Position numbers and translations under genes: made by a program. The notes beneath the pieces are model-generated. The model was given only the letters and a program-made list of their open reading frames with translations, was not told where the DNA came from and made no database searches. Shown here in pieces: positions 9,425 through 18,136 of a stretch of 64,000 nt of DNA. Every line of letters starts with the position of its first letter. Positions within the stretch are counted from its first letter, which is position 1. Origin of the DNA: Chitinophaga pinensis (GTDB lineage Bacteria; Bacteroidota; Bacteroidia; NS11-12g; UBA955); assembly GCA_945877575.1 (NCBI GenBank), contig CAMDUE010000014.1, positions 1-64,000 of the forward strand, given 5' to 3'.

Positions 9425-9526
9425 AATTGAACGTTTTTCTGCTAAAATGTCAAAAATAAACGATTTGCGCCGGAAACCCAAAGCACAAGCATCGTTTGTT
9501 TCAGTATATTTCTTCATTTTCATATT

Positions 9527-10375
9527 TTATCTAATTAAATTTAACACCCATTGGTCGCCTTCCGACACTTGCGTCTTTTTGTTTTTAGTCTTCAATATCA
9601 CCTTATAAGTTCCTGCCGAACAAGGAATTCCCAAGTGATCTCCAGCCCATTTTCGATTCTTATCTGTGGTACCAAACACCTTCATTCCTGCACGATTTAA
9701 GACTACTATCTCAAGAAAATCTGAAGTATTTAATTCCACAAAAAACGAGTCGTTTATACCATCTCCGTTGGGCGTAAAAACATTTGGTTTGACATCATTA
9801 TCCGCACCCCAATGTTCAGGCAAACCAAAGGTTTGAATTTCTTCTTTCTGTTTATCCATCAGATCATTTTTGACATTAATCCGACTTTCACTAATGCCCC
9901 GAACTGGAATATTTTCCTCAACATTTAGCGCCGAAAAATCATTTTCCGCCAATTCTTCTTCAACATCTTCCACCATCACATCTACAGTAGGTTCACCAAA
10001 TGTGTAATCAATGGTTTGAATAACACCTCTAATAGTATCTGAATAAACCTCCTGAGGAGCTACCAGTTTTTCAGGCATCAAAATTTCTTTAATTTCTTCT
10101 TTCTTTTCGGGGGATATTTTCACTTGTTTAAGTTCATCATCTCCCATCCATAAAACACCGCCAACCGAAATTCCAACTATAGCTGTAACACCTGCAATTT
10201 TCAATCCCAATGCACCACCCCAAAAAGTTGATGTGGATTGAGCCACTGCTTGTTGTGATACACCTGTAGTTAACTGATTTTGAACAGCCTCCATCATTCC
10301 TGATGGAGCAGAAACTTGAGCATCACTCAATTTTGACCGAAATAATTCATCGATATGTTCCAAACCTTCAGTCAT
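9527..10375 (-). CDS. One-span anti-sigma-like protein with C-terminal CHU_C sorting domain
   Basis: 282 residues. Residues 1-50 are cytoplasmic-looking and resemble the N-terminal segment of Bacteroidota anti-sigma-type proteins (IDELFRSKLSDAQVSAP). A single membrane segment lies near 53-77 (LKIAGVTAIVGISVGGVLW). An acidic linker of about 115 residues follows, and residues 196-282 (NVFTPNGDGINDSFF to SAGTYKVILK) match the CHU_C domain found at the C-terminus of type IX cargo. There is no cleavable signal peptide, so the sorting domain should stay tethered in the periplasm. The start codon overlaps the end of the sigma-factor gene by 8 bp, implying translational coupling. The anti-sigma role is inferred from position and topology. 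Confidence 0.72.
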   Translation of the reverse strand: MTEGLEHIDELFRSKLSDAQVSAPSGMMEAVQNQLTTGVSQQAVAQSTSTFWGGALGLKIAGVTAIVGISVGGVLWMGDDELKQVKISPEKKEEIKEILMPEKLVAPQEVYSDTIRGVIQTIDYTFGEPTVDVMVEDVEEELAENDFSALNVEENIPVRGISESRINVKNDLMDKQKEEIQTFGLPEHWGADNDVKPNVFTPNGDGINDSFFVELNTSDFLEIVVLNRAGMKVFGTTDKNRKWAGDHLGIPCSAGTYKVILKTKNKKTQVSEGDQWVLNLIR

Positions 10376-10904
10376 TTTTCAATCGTTGTTGAAGCCATTT
10401 TCTGGCCTTAAAAAGTTGTGTTTTACTGGTACTCTCTGATATCCCCAAAGAACTTGCAATTTCTTGGTGAGTAAATCCTTCAATTGCATACAAGTTAAAA
10501 ACCGTTCTATAACCAAGTGGGAGCTTCGACAATAGTTTTAGTAGGTCGTTGGCTTGCAATTGATCCGCTGCAGTATTGAACTGAACCTCTACAGATTCAT
10601 TTGATTCCAAATCATCAAATAGTTTAGATTTATCCTTTCTTATAGCATCAAGACATTGATTCACTGTTATGCGCTTCATCCAGCCCTCAAATGAGCCTTC
10701 AAACCTGAAATCAGGTAACTTTTGAAAAATGCGTATGAGTGATTCTTGAAACATGTCCTTCGCTTGATCATCTGAAGATGCGTACCGACAACAAATGGCA
10801 AAAAGTTTGGATGAAAACAATTGATAAAGTTGATTTTGTGCCGATGGCAATCCATCGATACAACTCTTGATCAACTCTTGTTCTTGTTCCGTACTCAATG
10901 ACAT
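10368..10904 (-). CDS. ECF-type RNA polymerase sigma factor
   Basis: 178 residues, normal for group 4 (ECF) sigma factors. Region 2 lies near residues 25-92 (DMFQESLIRIFQKLPDFRFE, GWMKRITVNQCLDAIRK) and region 4 near 118-175 (LPLGYRTVFNLYAIEGFTHQ, then the HTH EIASSLGISESTSKTQLFKAR). It is the first gene of a three-gene unit with a membrane anti-sigma-like protein and a giant secreted protein. The gap to the upstream delta' gene is 68 bp, so it may have its own promoter. By analogy with other sigma/anti-sigma pairs, it probably directs transcription of its own operon; that is inference. Confidence 0.93.
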   Translation of the reverse strand: MSLSTEQEQELIKSCIDGLPSAQNQLYQLFSSKLFAICCRYASSDDQAKDMFQESLIRIFQKLPDFRFEGSFEGWMKRITVNQCLDAIRKDKSKLFDDLESNESVEVQFNTAADQLQANDLLKLLSKLPLGYRTVFNLYAIEGFTHQEIASSLGISESTSKTQLFKARKWLQQRLKND

Positions 10905-10972
10905 TTGATGAGTTCATTTCCTCAAATTTCCTTTAAGATGCGTATTCACTTCTCAAAGTTGTCTGAGATTGA

Positions 10973-12088
10973 TTAATTTTTTTTATCGAGCATCACTCGT
11001 ACAATCTTAAATGTTGCGTCAGTAAAAAGCGCTTTCAAATGAGCATTTCGTTCAACTTCAAATAGACATTGCTCCAAAACTTGAACCAATTTTTCTATTT
11101 GCTCAACAGAAAATTGCAATTTTTTAAAGCTCTCAACAAACTCTCCTTCCCTGCCCTTCCATGTATTCAATTCAGGCACATAAGCTATCACCAAAACAGA
11201 CCTCATTAAGGCCAAACCGTATGCTAAAAATGCTTTGATTCCTTCTTTCCCCAATGTTGACAACTCATCGGTCCAAGCATTGGCTTCAGCCGGTTTTACA
11301 CGGTAACACATTCCCATCCAATTCCTCCACATCTCAAAATAAGGACTCTCAACACCCTGCATAAGATCTACAGCTACCCTAAAATCACCATCGGCCATTA
11401 ATGCGATTCGCGTTGATTGATCTTCACTTAACTGAAAATCTGCAACCAAGTGATCTCTTAATTCTCCCATCTCAATAGGAGGAATTCTCACCGATTGAGT
11501 TCGCGATAAAATAGTTCCCAAAACCTTCTCAGAACTCTCAGCTACCAGTAAAAACAACGTATTTAACGGCGGTTCCTCAATGATTTTCAGCAAGGTATTT
11601 CCAACATCCCCCAAAAACTCAGGAAGCCATAAAATCAGCACTTTATACTCTGATTCAAACGCCATCAAAGACAAGCTCTTGATAATTTCTCTGCATTCTG
11701 CAATGGGTATGTTTCCTTGCTTCTTCTCGGCCCCTAAATCTTTCATCCAAGTATTGTAATCAATATATGGATTTGACAGAAATGACTTCCTCCAAGTTTC
11801 CAGATTCTCGGATGCAATTTTTCCTTTATCTGAGGAAAACGGAAAACTGAAATGCAAATCAGGATGAGTCAATGTTTCATACTTTCTACATGAACTGCAC
11901 TCTCCACAGGAATCATGCTCCAACCTATTTTTACAAGAAATAAATTGGGCGTATGCTACGGCTAAAGGCAACGATCCGTGTCCTGATTTCCCCAAAAACA
12001 ATTGTGCATGAGGAATTCTTCCAGCATTCACATTGCTTCTCAACTTATCTTTCAAAGTTCTATGCCCTATAATTTGAGAAAACTTCAA
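10973..12088 (-). CDS. holB: DNA polymerase III delta' (HolB-like) clamp-loader subunit
   Basis: 371 residues. The N-terminal block FSQIIGH and GRIPHAQLFLGKSGHGSL is typical of delta' subunits. The P-loop position reads GKSGHGSL with Ser instead of the Walker Lys, as expected for delta', which does not hydrolyse ATP. Four Cys at 52, 61, 64 and 67 form the zinc module. The start appears to be TTG: it lies at the conserved N-terminus, an in-frame TAA sits 12 bp upstream, and there is no ATG between. It follows the HIT gene by 20 bp, in the greA operon. Confidence 0.88.
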   Translation of the reverse strand: MKFSQIIGHRTLKDKLRSNVNAGRIPHAQLFLGKSGHGSLPLAVAYAQFISCKNRLEHDSCGECSSCRKYETLTHPDLHFSFPFSSDKGKIASENLETWRKSFLSNPYIDYNTWMKDLGAEKKQGNIPIAECREIIKSLSLMAFESEYKVLILWLPEFLGDVGNTLLKIIEEPPLNTLFLLVAESSEKVLGTILSRTQSVRIPPIEMGELRDHLVADFQLSEDQSTRIALMADGDFRVAVDLMQGVESPYFEMWRNWMGMCYRVKPAEANAWTDELSTLGKEGIKAFLAYGLALMRSVLVIAYVPELNTWKGREGEFVESFKKLQFSVEQIEKLVQVLEQCLFEVERNAHLKALFTDATFKIVRVMLDKKN

Positions 12089-12108
12089 AAAATATATTTA
12101 GAAAAAAC

Positions 12109-12501
12109 CTACAGAAACCGTTTTATTTCCTCAGCTATTATAGCTAATTCTTCCTGAGTAGGGGTTAATTTGGGTTGAGTAAAATTGATGTCGCCCACAT
12201 GATTTAAAGGCACCAAATGAATATGTGCATGTGGAACCTCCAAACCAATAACGGCTATACCCACTCTCTTGCATGCAATAGCCTCCTTTACAGCGTGTGC
12301 AACAGGCTGTGTAAAAGCCCATAAGGCTGAAAGTTCAGTTGGCGTTAAATCATAAATATAATCAACTTCCTTTTTTGGGATGCACAAAACATGTCCCATA
12401 ACCAAAGGCATGATATCTAAGAAGGCCAAATGATGATCATCTTCGTAGATTTTATGACAGGGTATTTCACCTGAAACAATTTTGGAGAAGATGGTGCTCA
12501 T
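12109..12501 (-). CDS. HIT-family nucleotide-binding protein
   Basis: 130 residues, the usual size. It begins STIFSKIVSGEIPCHKIYEDD and ends with the histidine triad in VPHAHIHLVPL (HxHxH), the site of nucleotidyl transfer or hydrolysis. Members of this branch (HINT/HinT type) hydrolyse adenosine phosphoramidates; the physiological substrate is not predictable. It lies 9 bp after greA on the same strand. Confidence 0.94.
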   Translation of the reverse strand: MSTIFSKIVSGEIPCHKIYEDDHHLAFLDIMPLVMGHVLCIPKKEVDYIYDLTPTELSALWAFTQPVAHAVKEAIACKRVGIAVIGLEVPHAHIHLVPLNHVGDINFTQPKLTPTQEELAIIAEEIKRFL

Positions 12502-12510
12502 AATCCCAAT

Positions 12511-12984
12511 TTAAATAGAGATATCTAATACTTCTAATTTCACAATACCTGCTGGTACTTGAATTTCAACAATAGCACCTTTTGCTTTACCCAGCAAACC
12601 AGATCCAATAGCACTTTTAACGGAAATTTTATTCTCTTTTAAATTGGCTTCAGTTTCTGACACTAGTTGATAGACAGCCTCTTTTCCCACATTGTGGTTT
12701 TTCACTTTTACTTTACACAGAATGCATACTTTATCTGTGTTCAATTGGGAACTATCAATCACTCGTGCATTTGCAAGCAAATGATCCATTTGAGCAATCT
12801 TATCTTCTAAGTGACCCTGAGCTTCTTTCGCAGCATCATATTCTGCATTTTCAGATAAATCACCTTTATCTCTTGCTTCTGCAATTGCTTGAATAATTTT
12901 TGGACGCTCAACGTGCTTTAAATTGCTCAATTCAGCCTTTAAAGCATCTAATCCTTCACGTGTAAAATATTGTACGTCACTCAT
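12511..12984 (-). CDS. greA: Transcription elongation factor GreA
   Basis: 157 residues, standard GreA length. The N-terminal coiled coil carries the acidic tip sequence (ARDKGDLSENAEYDAAKE, about residues 37-54), whose D and E residues enter the RNA polymerase secondary channel to trigger cleavage of backtracked RNA. The C-terminal FKBP-like domain ends normally. First gene of the greA-HIT-holB run; the upstream neighbour is isolated from it by a strong terminator at 13015-13052, so it must have its own promoter in the short gap. Confidence 0.95.
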   Translation of the reverse strand: MSDVQYFTREGLDALKAELSNLKHVERPKIIQAIAEARDKGDLSENAEYDAAKEAQGHLEDKIAQMDHLLANARVIDSSQLNTDKVCILCKVKVKNHNVGKEAVYQLVSETEANLKENKISVKSAIGSGLLGKAKGAIVEIQVPAGIVKLEVLDISI

Positions 12985-13014
12985 GACAATTCTTTTAGTT
13001 CTATAGGGTTAATG

Positions 13015-13052
13015 AAAAAAAAAGTTGCACCAACAATTTCTGCTGATGCAAC
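13015..13052 (-). terminator. Intrinsic terminator after the PorV-like gene
   Basis: Read on the minus strand, a 12-bp stem (GTTGCATCAGCA pairing with TGTTGGTGCAAC, two G-T pairs, loop GAAAT) is followed by a run of nine T. It closes the three-gene TonB-receptor operon ahead of greA. Confidence 0.9.
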
Positions 13053-13075
13053 ATTTTCAAATATAATAAAAAATC

Positions 13076-14191
13076 TTAATCTTCTGATCCTAATCCAATA
13101 CGAATTCCGAAAGAATGAACACCATTAAATGGATTTGTTGCGCGGTAATTGTAATCTAAAGAAACCACATTACCATCTTTACCGTGCCAATCATAACTCA
13201 AACCAGCAAACGGACCAGTAAACGCCGATGGGCGGGTCTCCTCATTAAAAATACCCTCTTGATAGCAATATCCTCCGCGTAACATAATCATGTCTTTGTA
13301 TGCATACTCCAAAGAAAGTGTTGTTTGGTTCGTAATGAAAGAGTGATTTGTAAAAGCAAATCCTACAGTCAAACGATTATCATACAAACTTGGTACTTTA
13401 TCTAATCTCAAATCATAAGAAGCAGCAATGTTCAATAATGCGGGCAACTTCACCACGTCTGTTTTTACTTGCAAGGTTTTCTCAAACGTTCCATTTTGCA
13501 AAGTAGCTTTGTAACTCAATCCATCTCCGCTGTAGCTCATGTCTGGACCTATATTCTTCACAGATACGCCAAACTTGAAATCATTTCTTTTCAACTTCGA
13601 AGCATTTGCAAATAAAGTAGTGGTGTACTGAACACCTGCATCCAGAGCCAAACCCGATGCACTTGCATCTGGAATACCTTCAGTCACCATTCGCGCTGTA
13701 ATACCCGCCGAAATACTATTACTGAAACTCTTACCATAAGAAACGCCAATATTGGTCATATTCACTCGGTAAGTACCAATACCACCATAAGGATTGTCTT
13801 CCGTAGTTGTTTGAATGGGTTGCACACCGAACTGCATAACTTGAACACCTAATGTCCCTGCAGTACCGTCTTCTCCCATTTTTACTGCAAAACCAAGATT
13901 ATTGATTCCTATTCCAGAACCCATTAACCATTCTGTTCTTGCGAAAACCAATTCTGTTTTGTTGGTCATACGATCCAAACCACCAACGTTCATAAACATC
14001 GCTTCTGAACCTCTAACACCGCCTGCACCTGACCAACCTAAACCACCTGAACGAGCCCAACCATTAATAGTCAATTGCATCGCGCCTGCTTGTCCTTGTC
14101 TTTCAGGATTTCCAGCAAAAACTGAAGTAGCCATCAATCCTAAGCAAAGGGCAGAAAAACCAGACTTTATATGTGTTTTATTTAATTTCAT
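13076..14191 (-). CDS. PorV/PorQ-family outer-membrane barrel protein
   Basis: 371 residues with a signal peptide ending at SVFAGNPERQ. The pattern of a glycine-rich N-terminus (GQAGAMQLTINGWAR, SEAMFMNVGGLDRM) followed by alternating beta-strands and a final strand GVHSFGIRIGLG is that of the PorV/PorQ/UPF0164 family of FadL-like barrels. PorV itself carries folded type IX cargo from the SprA translocon to the attachment complex. I prefer the ATG at 14191 to the TTG at 14200. It is third in an operon with a TonB-type receptor and a large secreted protein, suggesting a dedicated PorV-like partner rather than the housekeeping PorV. Exact paralogue is not certain. Confidence 0.75.
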   Translation of the reverse strand: MKLNKTHIKSGFSALCLGLMATSVFAGNPERQGQAGAMQLTINGWARSGGLGWSGAGGVRGSEAMFMNVGGLDRMTNKTELVFARTEWLMGSGIGINNLGFAVKMGEDGTAGTLGVQVMQFGVQPIQTTTEDNPYGGIGTYRVNMTNIGVSYGKSFSNSISAGITARMVTEGIPDASASGLALDAGVQYTTTLFANASKLKRNDFKFGVSVKNIGPDMSYSGDGLSYKATLQNGTFEKTLQVKTDVVKLPALLNIAASYDLRLDKVPSLYDNRLTVGFAFTNHSFITNQTTLSLEYAYKDMIMLRGGYCYQEGIFNEETRPSAFTGPFAGLSYDWHGKDGNVVSLDYNYRATNPFNGVHSFGIRIGLGSED

Positions 14192-14217
14192 TTTTGTCAA
14201 TCTTAAACTTAAAACTA

Positions 14218-17200
14218 TTAATATGAATCCAAGTCAATGGCGTGCATGATTCCGTACCAACGAATCACTTTTTCACCTAAACGAGGGGCTTTAACATGTA
14301 TCAAATACAAACCGCTCGCAATAGGCACATTGTTCTGATTCTTCAAATCCCACTCCAAATAAGTCGCTTCATCAGCCTTTTTAATCTTACGAATGGTATT
14401 ACCCGCCATATCAAAAATAGTAACTGTACACTCCGGAGGAAGATTGGTAATCTTTACACGTGAATCAATTGGACTGTTCTCATATTTGCTGTATCCTCTG
14501 TAAGGATTAGGTACTACGTTTACCATATCCAAGTTCTTTGTACCTATCTTATCTGAAACCTTAGGTGCTATTTCAGCGCCATCAAATTCGTACATTGGGC
14601 GATCATTATTTCTAGTGTCACCAGTATTGAAAGTAGTATAAGCTTTAGAAACTCTTACGTTGATTGTAACTTCTGTTGGAGGAATACCATCTGTCATAGT
14701 AAATCCAGGAGCCAAATACGTTGGAATAACCCAATTCACCTGAGACAACAAACGAAACTTATCACTATTCGGGGGGCTCGCGCCAGCAGTGGTTGATTGC
14801 AATCCTTTACGGAATCTATCAAAGTAAGTATCTTCTGGACCATAGTATCTTTCTCCAATCACATTTCGAGTGATACCGTGTCTACCGGTTCCGAAAATAT
14901 AAATGAAGTGTTTACCTCCAATGGCAGGATAATTTCCATTGTCGTTATAAACTGTTGATGTTGGATTCCAAATCATGTCTCTACCGTTCTCACCTGGTAA
15001 ATAACTATCCTCACCGAATCCAATGTTCAAACGCTCTCCAGTTTCCAAGTTGATAGCATAACCAGGAAACCAACTCAAACCTTGACTACCTGCTTCATCA
15101 GCGAAGTTCTGATCTTTTGATGTTCCGAAACGCATATTGAACTTAGACATATTTCCTTCTGTTCCACTCTTTACTTCGTCATCACCCATTTCCATTACTA
15201 CGGCACGAGTCCATTTTGATTTATCTGGAGTAATAACCAGTTGGAAGCTGTTCAATTCAGGTAAAGGATTCTGCAACCAGGATGTATTACCGCTCCATGC
15301 AAAACCATACGTATTTTGTCCGGTAGCCGCACTGTAAGAAGCCCTAGCTGTCAATCCATAAGGTGCAATTCTTCCGTTCCAAATACGCTCGTAAGCTTGA
15401 CTTGGATCCAAATAATTTCCATTGACCCCAATAAAGTCATGGGTATATGGGTCAAAAGGAGTAATACCTCTACCTGCGCTACCAGCTCTTATCCAGTTAT
15501 TAAACCCTTGAGATGCATCATTATCAACAACCGCCGTTAACCATTGTTTACCATTATCAGCCCATTTAACATCCCAATTGATAAAGGAGTTGGTAGGGTC
15601 AGCAGTTACATCCTCTGAAGGGTTATACACCTGATTAATTTCAACGCTCAATCCCCAATCAGCCAATGTTTCTTTAGTAGCATTGTAGTTACCCGCACGT
15701 CCTTGAATGGTTTCAAAGCGAATTCCAATAGTTGTATCTGAAAAAATGGTATCATTTCCATTAATACTATCTTTTTTCACCAAGAACCAACCGGTATTCC
15801 TAGTCATAGAATCACGCAAACCAGTATTGTTAGAAGGCGTACGCTCTTTCAAAACCAATTCAAACTTGGCATTAGGTACTTTCAATGGGTCGATAACCTT
15901 AATATTCACAGGACCTGCACCACCCATATACTTAGGCTTCGCAACAAATCCAGTTCTAAGAATGTCTGCAACTGTACCTTCAGTAAATTCTAATGACATT
16001 CCACCGTTACCACGTCCACTGATTCGAGTCAAACTCGGACCTGAACCGTAAGAACTTTGAAGCTCAGTACCAAAGTTTTCAGGTTCAGTAGCATGCGGAG
16101 TAGCGCGATATACTTTAATATTTCTTCTACCAGCAAGGAATTGATTTGGATCTATTTGCATAGTGTCATCCGCCAAAATTGCATAACTCAATACCATGTA
16201 GTAATAGTTTCTAAAGTCTATCAATGAAGTATTCGCATTGGTAGCAAAAAGATCATTTTTGATGCTGAAAGAGTGTTGAACACCTTTATCAGAACCGTCT
16301 ACTTTTTCTACTGGAACCATTTGTGACAACTTAGGATCAAACACTTTGTTAATGATTTGACCACGATTGTTCTTCATATCACACTGGAACATCAAACGCG
16401 CCTTATCAATGTTATCTAAGTCACCGGTATTCACCGTTGCATCTTTCAACTGGTAAATCAAATAACCTTCAAATTTATAGGTCAAATCTTTGTTATTCGC
16501 ATCCTTGTATTTTTCAGTGTAGTTTTCAACTTTATCGGAATTGGTATTCAAGAATTTCAAAACCAACTCTTCATGTAGCTCTTGGATTTCAATATCTGGA
16601 GCATTAGGACCGTCCAAAATTTTGAAATTATTGTTAAACAATGTTTGTGCTTTATCTGAAGCCAACTTCAACAACTGCAATGAACCAGCTGCACCTTGAC
16701 AAGGCGCGCCTGCTCCACCACTGGTAGTTCTTGCCCAAACAACACCTACGGTAATTCTTTGAACTTGACCTGGACGCAAAATAAATGGACCAGTTGATTG
16801 CAAGAAACGACGGTCAGCCGGACGGTTACCCGCGCTCTTCTCATCCCAACATTCACCGGGGAAATCAGGATCTGTTCCACCAGAGAACATATAATTAGTT
16901 TGACGGGTTCCACCAAAACCATTACCACCAAAGGTTACGTTTTGACCTTGCTTCCACTTACCTCTTAAGAAGTTATAGAAACTATTTGGATTACCTCTAT
17001 CAGGGTTTCCAGAAACTGGGTCAGAGTTATTATTGTAGTACATGAAGTGACTCATACCCATCTGATTGCCTGCAGTATCTGTAGGTCCTTCAAAATAATC
17101 TACACCTACTGTAGGTGGATTCAAGCCATAACCCAACACACCTTCGTCATCATCGTCACCATTGAAGCAATATCCCAAAGATCTTCCTACGTCACAACCT

Positions 17201-18114
17201 ACATAGTCGTCAGAGTAGTTACCCAAGTCGGCATCTACCCATTGCCCCATGTAACAATCATTCACCGTTGTGAAACCGCGGTTGATGATTTTAGTTGAGT
17301 AGAAAGTCATATTGTTAACCTCATCATTGGTAGCAAATGCAAATGCAGTGGTTTGACATTCAATACCAATGGGTTGACCTGATGATTCATTGTGCACATT
17401 ACCTTTATCGTTATAAACCCACCAGATAAACATATCTGGTTGTCTGTCAACTCCGTTTTCAGTATTGGGTCTGCGTTCATCCAATACAGGATGTTCTCCG
17501 TCAAACGGATTATAAACTCCATCGTTATTCACCACTTTGTAAGGTGCCAGATAATCAGATTCAGCTCCCAATTTTACTGAACGGTCACTTCCACCGGGCC
17601 ATTCTCTTATTCCCGCACTGATGTTGGTGTACTTTGAATTCTCAAAATCTTCCAACTCATCACGAGTCACCTTCCACATACGATCGTAAGACTTACATCG
17701 CAATGGATCAGTAGAAGCTGTAGTGGTATCTAATGGACCTGGCCAAAAGTCTACTCCAAACTGACGGTAAGTCATGGCCGCCAACTTTAAGTTTCCTCCG
17801 TTGTCTTTACCTCCAATCCAGATTGCACCAGAAAACAAAGAGTGTTTTCTAACCGCATTCGGGTCATTTACTTTAGGCACTTCGTATTTTGGGTTATTTA
17901 TATCCCACCACATATCACCGCCGTTCAACAATTTTGTACGAACGTTATTGATATCTAAGTCAGCAGACTGTGAAGCGGGCTCACAAGTGTTAGCCAATGA
18001 ACCAGCACGCTTGCTAACTTTAAGAGTTGAACGACCATTGAAGTTTTCAATGGGTCTAGCAAACACCTGCGAAGCAATCGCAAATCCTAATGCTATAATT
18101 CCAAATTTTTTCAT
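14218..18114 (-). CDS. Large secreted protein, type IX-like C-terminus, partner of TonB receptor
   Basis: 1298 residues with a clear signal peptide (MKKFGIIALGFAIASQVFA). The N-terminal third has the motif SGAIWIGGKDNGG and many aromatic and Asp/Asn-rich stretches including an acidic GDDDDEG loop. The C-terminal ~100 residues (VVPNPYRGYSKYE, VTIFDMAGNTIRKI, ASGLYLIHV) form an Ig-like fold of the FlgD/type A sorting kind, with a non-standard tail ending AIDLDSY. It lies 22 bp from the TonB receptor gene and 26 bp from the PorV-like gene. No enzyme motif was recognised. I infer that it is a surface protein held by, or working with, the receptor. Confidence 0.72.
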   Translation of the reverse strand: MKKFGIIALGFAIASQVFARPIENFNGRSTLKVSKRAGSLANTCEPASQSADLDINNVRTKLLNGGDMWWDINNPKYEVPKVNDPNAVRKHSLFSGAIWIGGKDNGGNLKLAAMTYRQFGVDFWPGPLDTTTASTDPLRCKSYDRMWKVTRDELEDFENSKYTNISAGIREWPGGSDRSVKLGAESDYLAPYKVVNNDGVYNPFDGEHPVLDERRPNTENGVDRQPDMFIWWVYNDKGNVHNESSGQPIGIECQTTAFAFATNDEVNNMTFYSTKIINRGFTTVNDCYMGQWVDADLGNYSDDYVGCDVGRSLGYCFNGDDDDEGVLGYGLNPPTVGVDYFEGPTDTAGNQMGMSHFMYYNNNSDPVSGNPDRGNPNSFYNFLRGKWKQGQNVTFGGNGFGGTRQTNYMFSGGTDPDFPGECWDEKSAGNRPADRRFLQSTGPFILRPGQVQRITVGVVWARTTSGGAGAPCQGAAGSLQLLKLASDKAQTLFNNNFKILDGPNAPDIEIQELHEELVLKFLNTNSDKVENYTEKYKDANNKDLTYKFEGYLIYQLKDATVNTGDLDNIDKARLMFQCDMKNNRGQIINKVFDPKLSQMVPVEKVDGSDKGVQHSFSIKNDLFATNANTSLIDFRNYYYMVLSYAILADDTMQIDPNQFLAGRRNIKVYRATPHATEPENFGTELQSSYGSGPSLTRISGRGNGGMSLEFTEGTVADILRTGFVAKPKYMGGAGPVNIKVIDPLKVPNAKFELVLKERTPSNNTGLRDSMTRNTGWFLVKKDSINGNDTIFSDTTIGIRFETIQGRAGNYNATKETLADWGLSVEINQVYNPSEDVTADPTNSFINWDVKWADNGKQWLTAVVDNDASQGFNNWIRAGSAGRGITPFDPYTHDFIGVNGNYLDPSQAYERIWNGRIAPYGLTARASYSAATGQNTYGFAWSGNTSWLQNPLPELNSFQLVITPDKSKWTRAVVMEMGDDEVKSGTEGNMSKFNMRFGTSKDQNFADEAGSQGLSWFPGYAINLETGERLNIGFGEDSYLPGENGRDMIWNPTSTVYNDNGNYPAIGGKHFIYIFGTGRHGITRNVIGERYYGPEDTYFDRFRKGLQSTTAGASPPNSDKFRLLSQVNWVIPTYLAPGFTMTDGIPPTEVTINVRVSKAYTTFNTGDTRNNDRPMYEFDGAEIAPKVSDKIGTKNLDMVNVVPNPYRGYSKYENSPIDSRVKITNLPPECTVTIFDMAGNTIRKIKKADEATYLEWDLKNQNNVPIASGLYLIHVKAPRLGEKVIRWYGIMHAIDLDSY

Positions 18115-18136
18115 TTTCTAATTTCCCTTCCTAATT

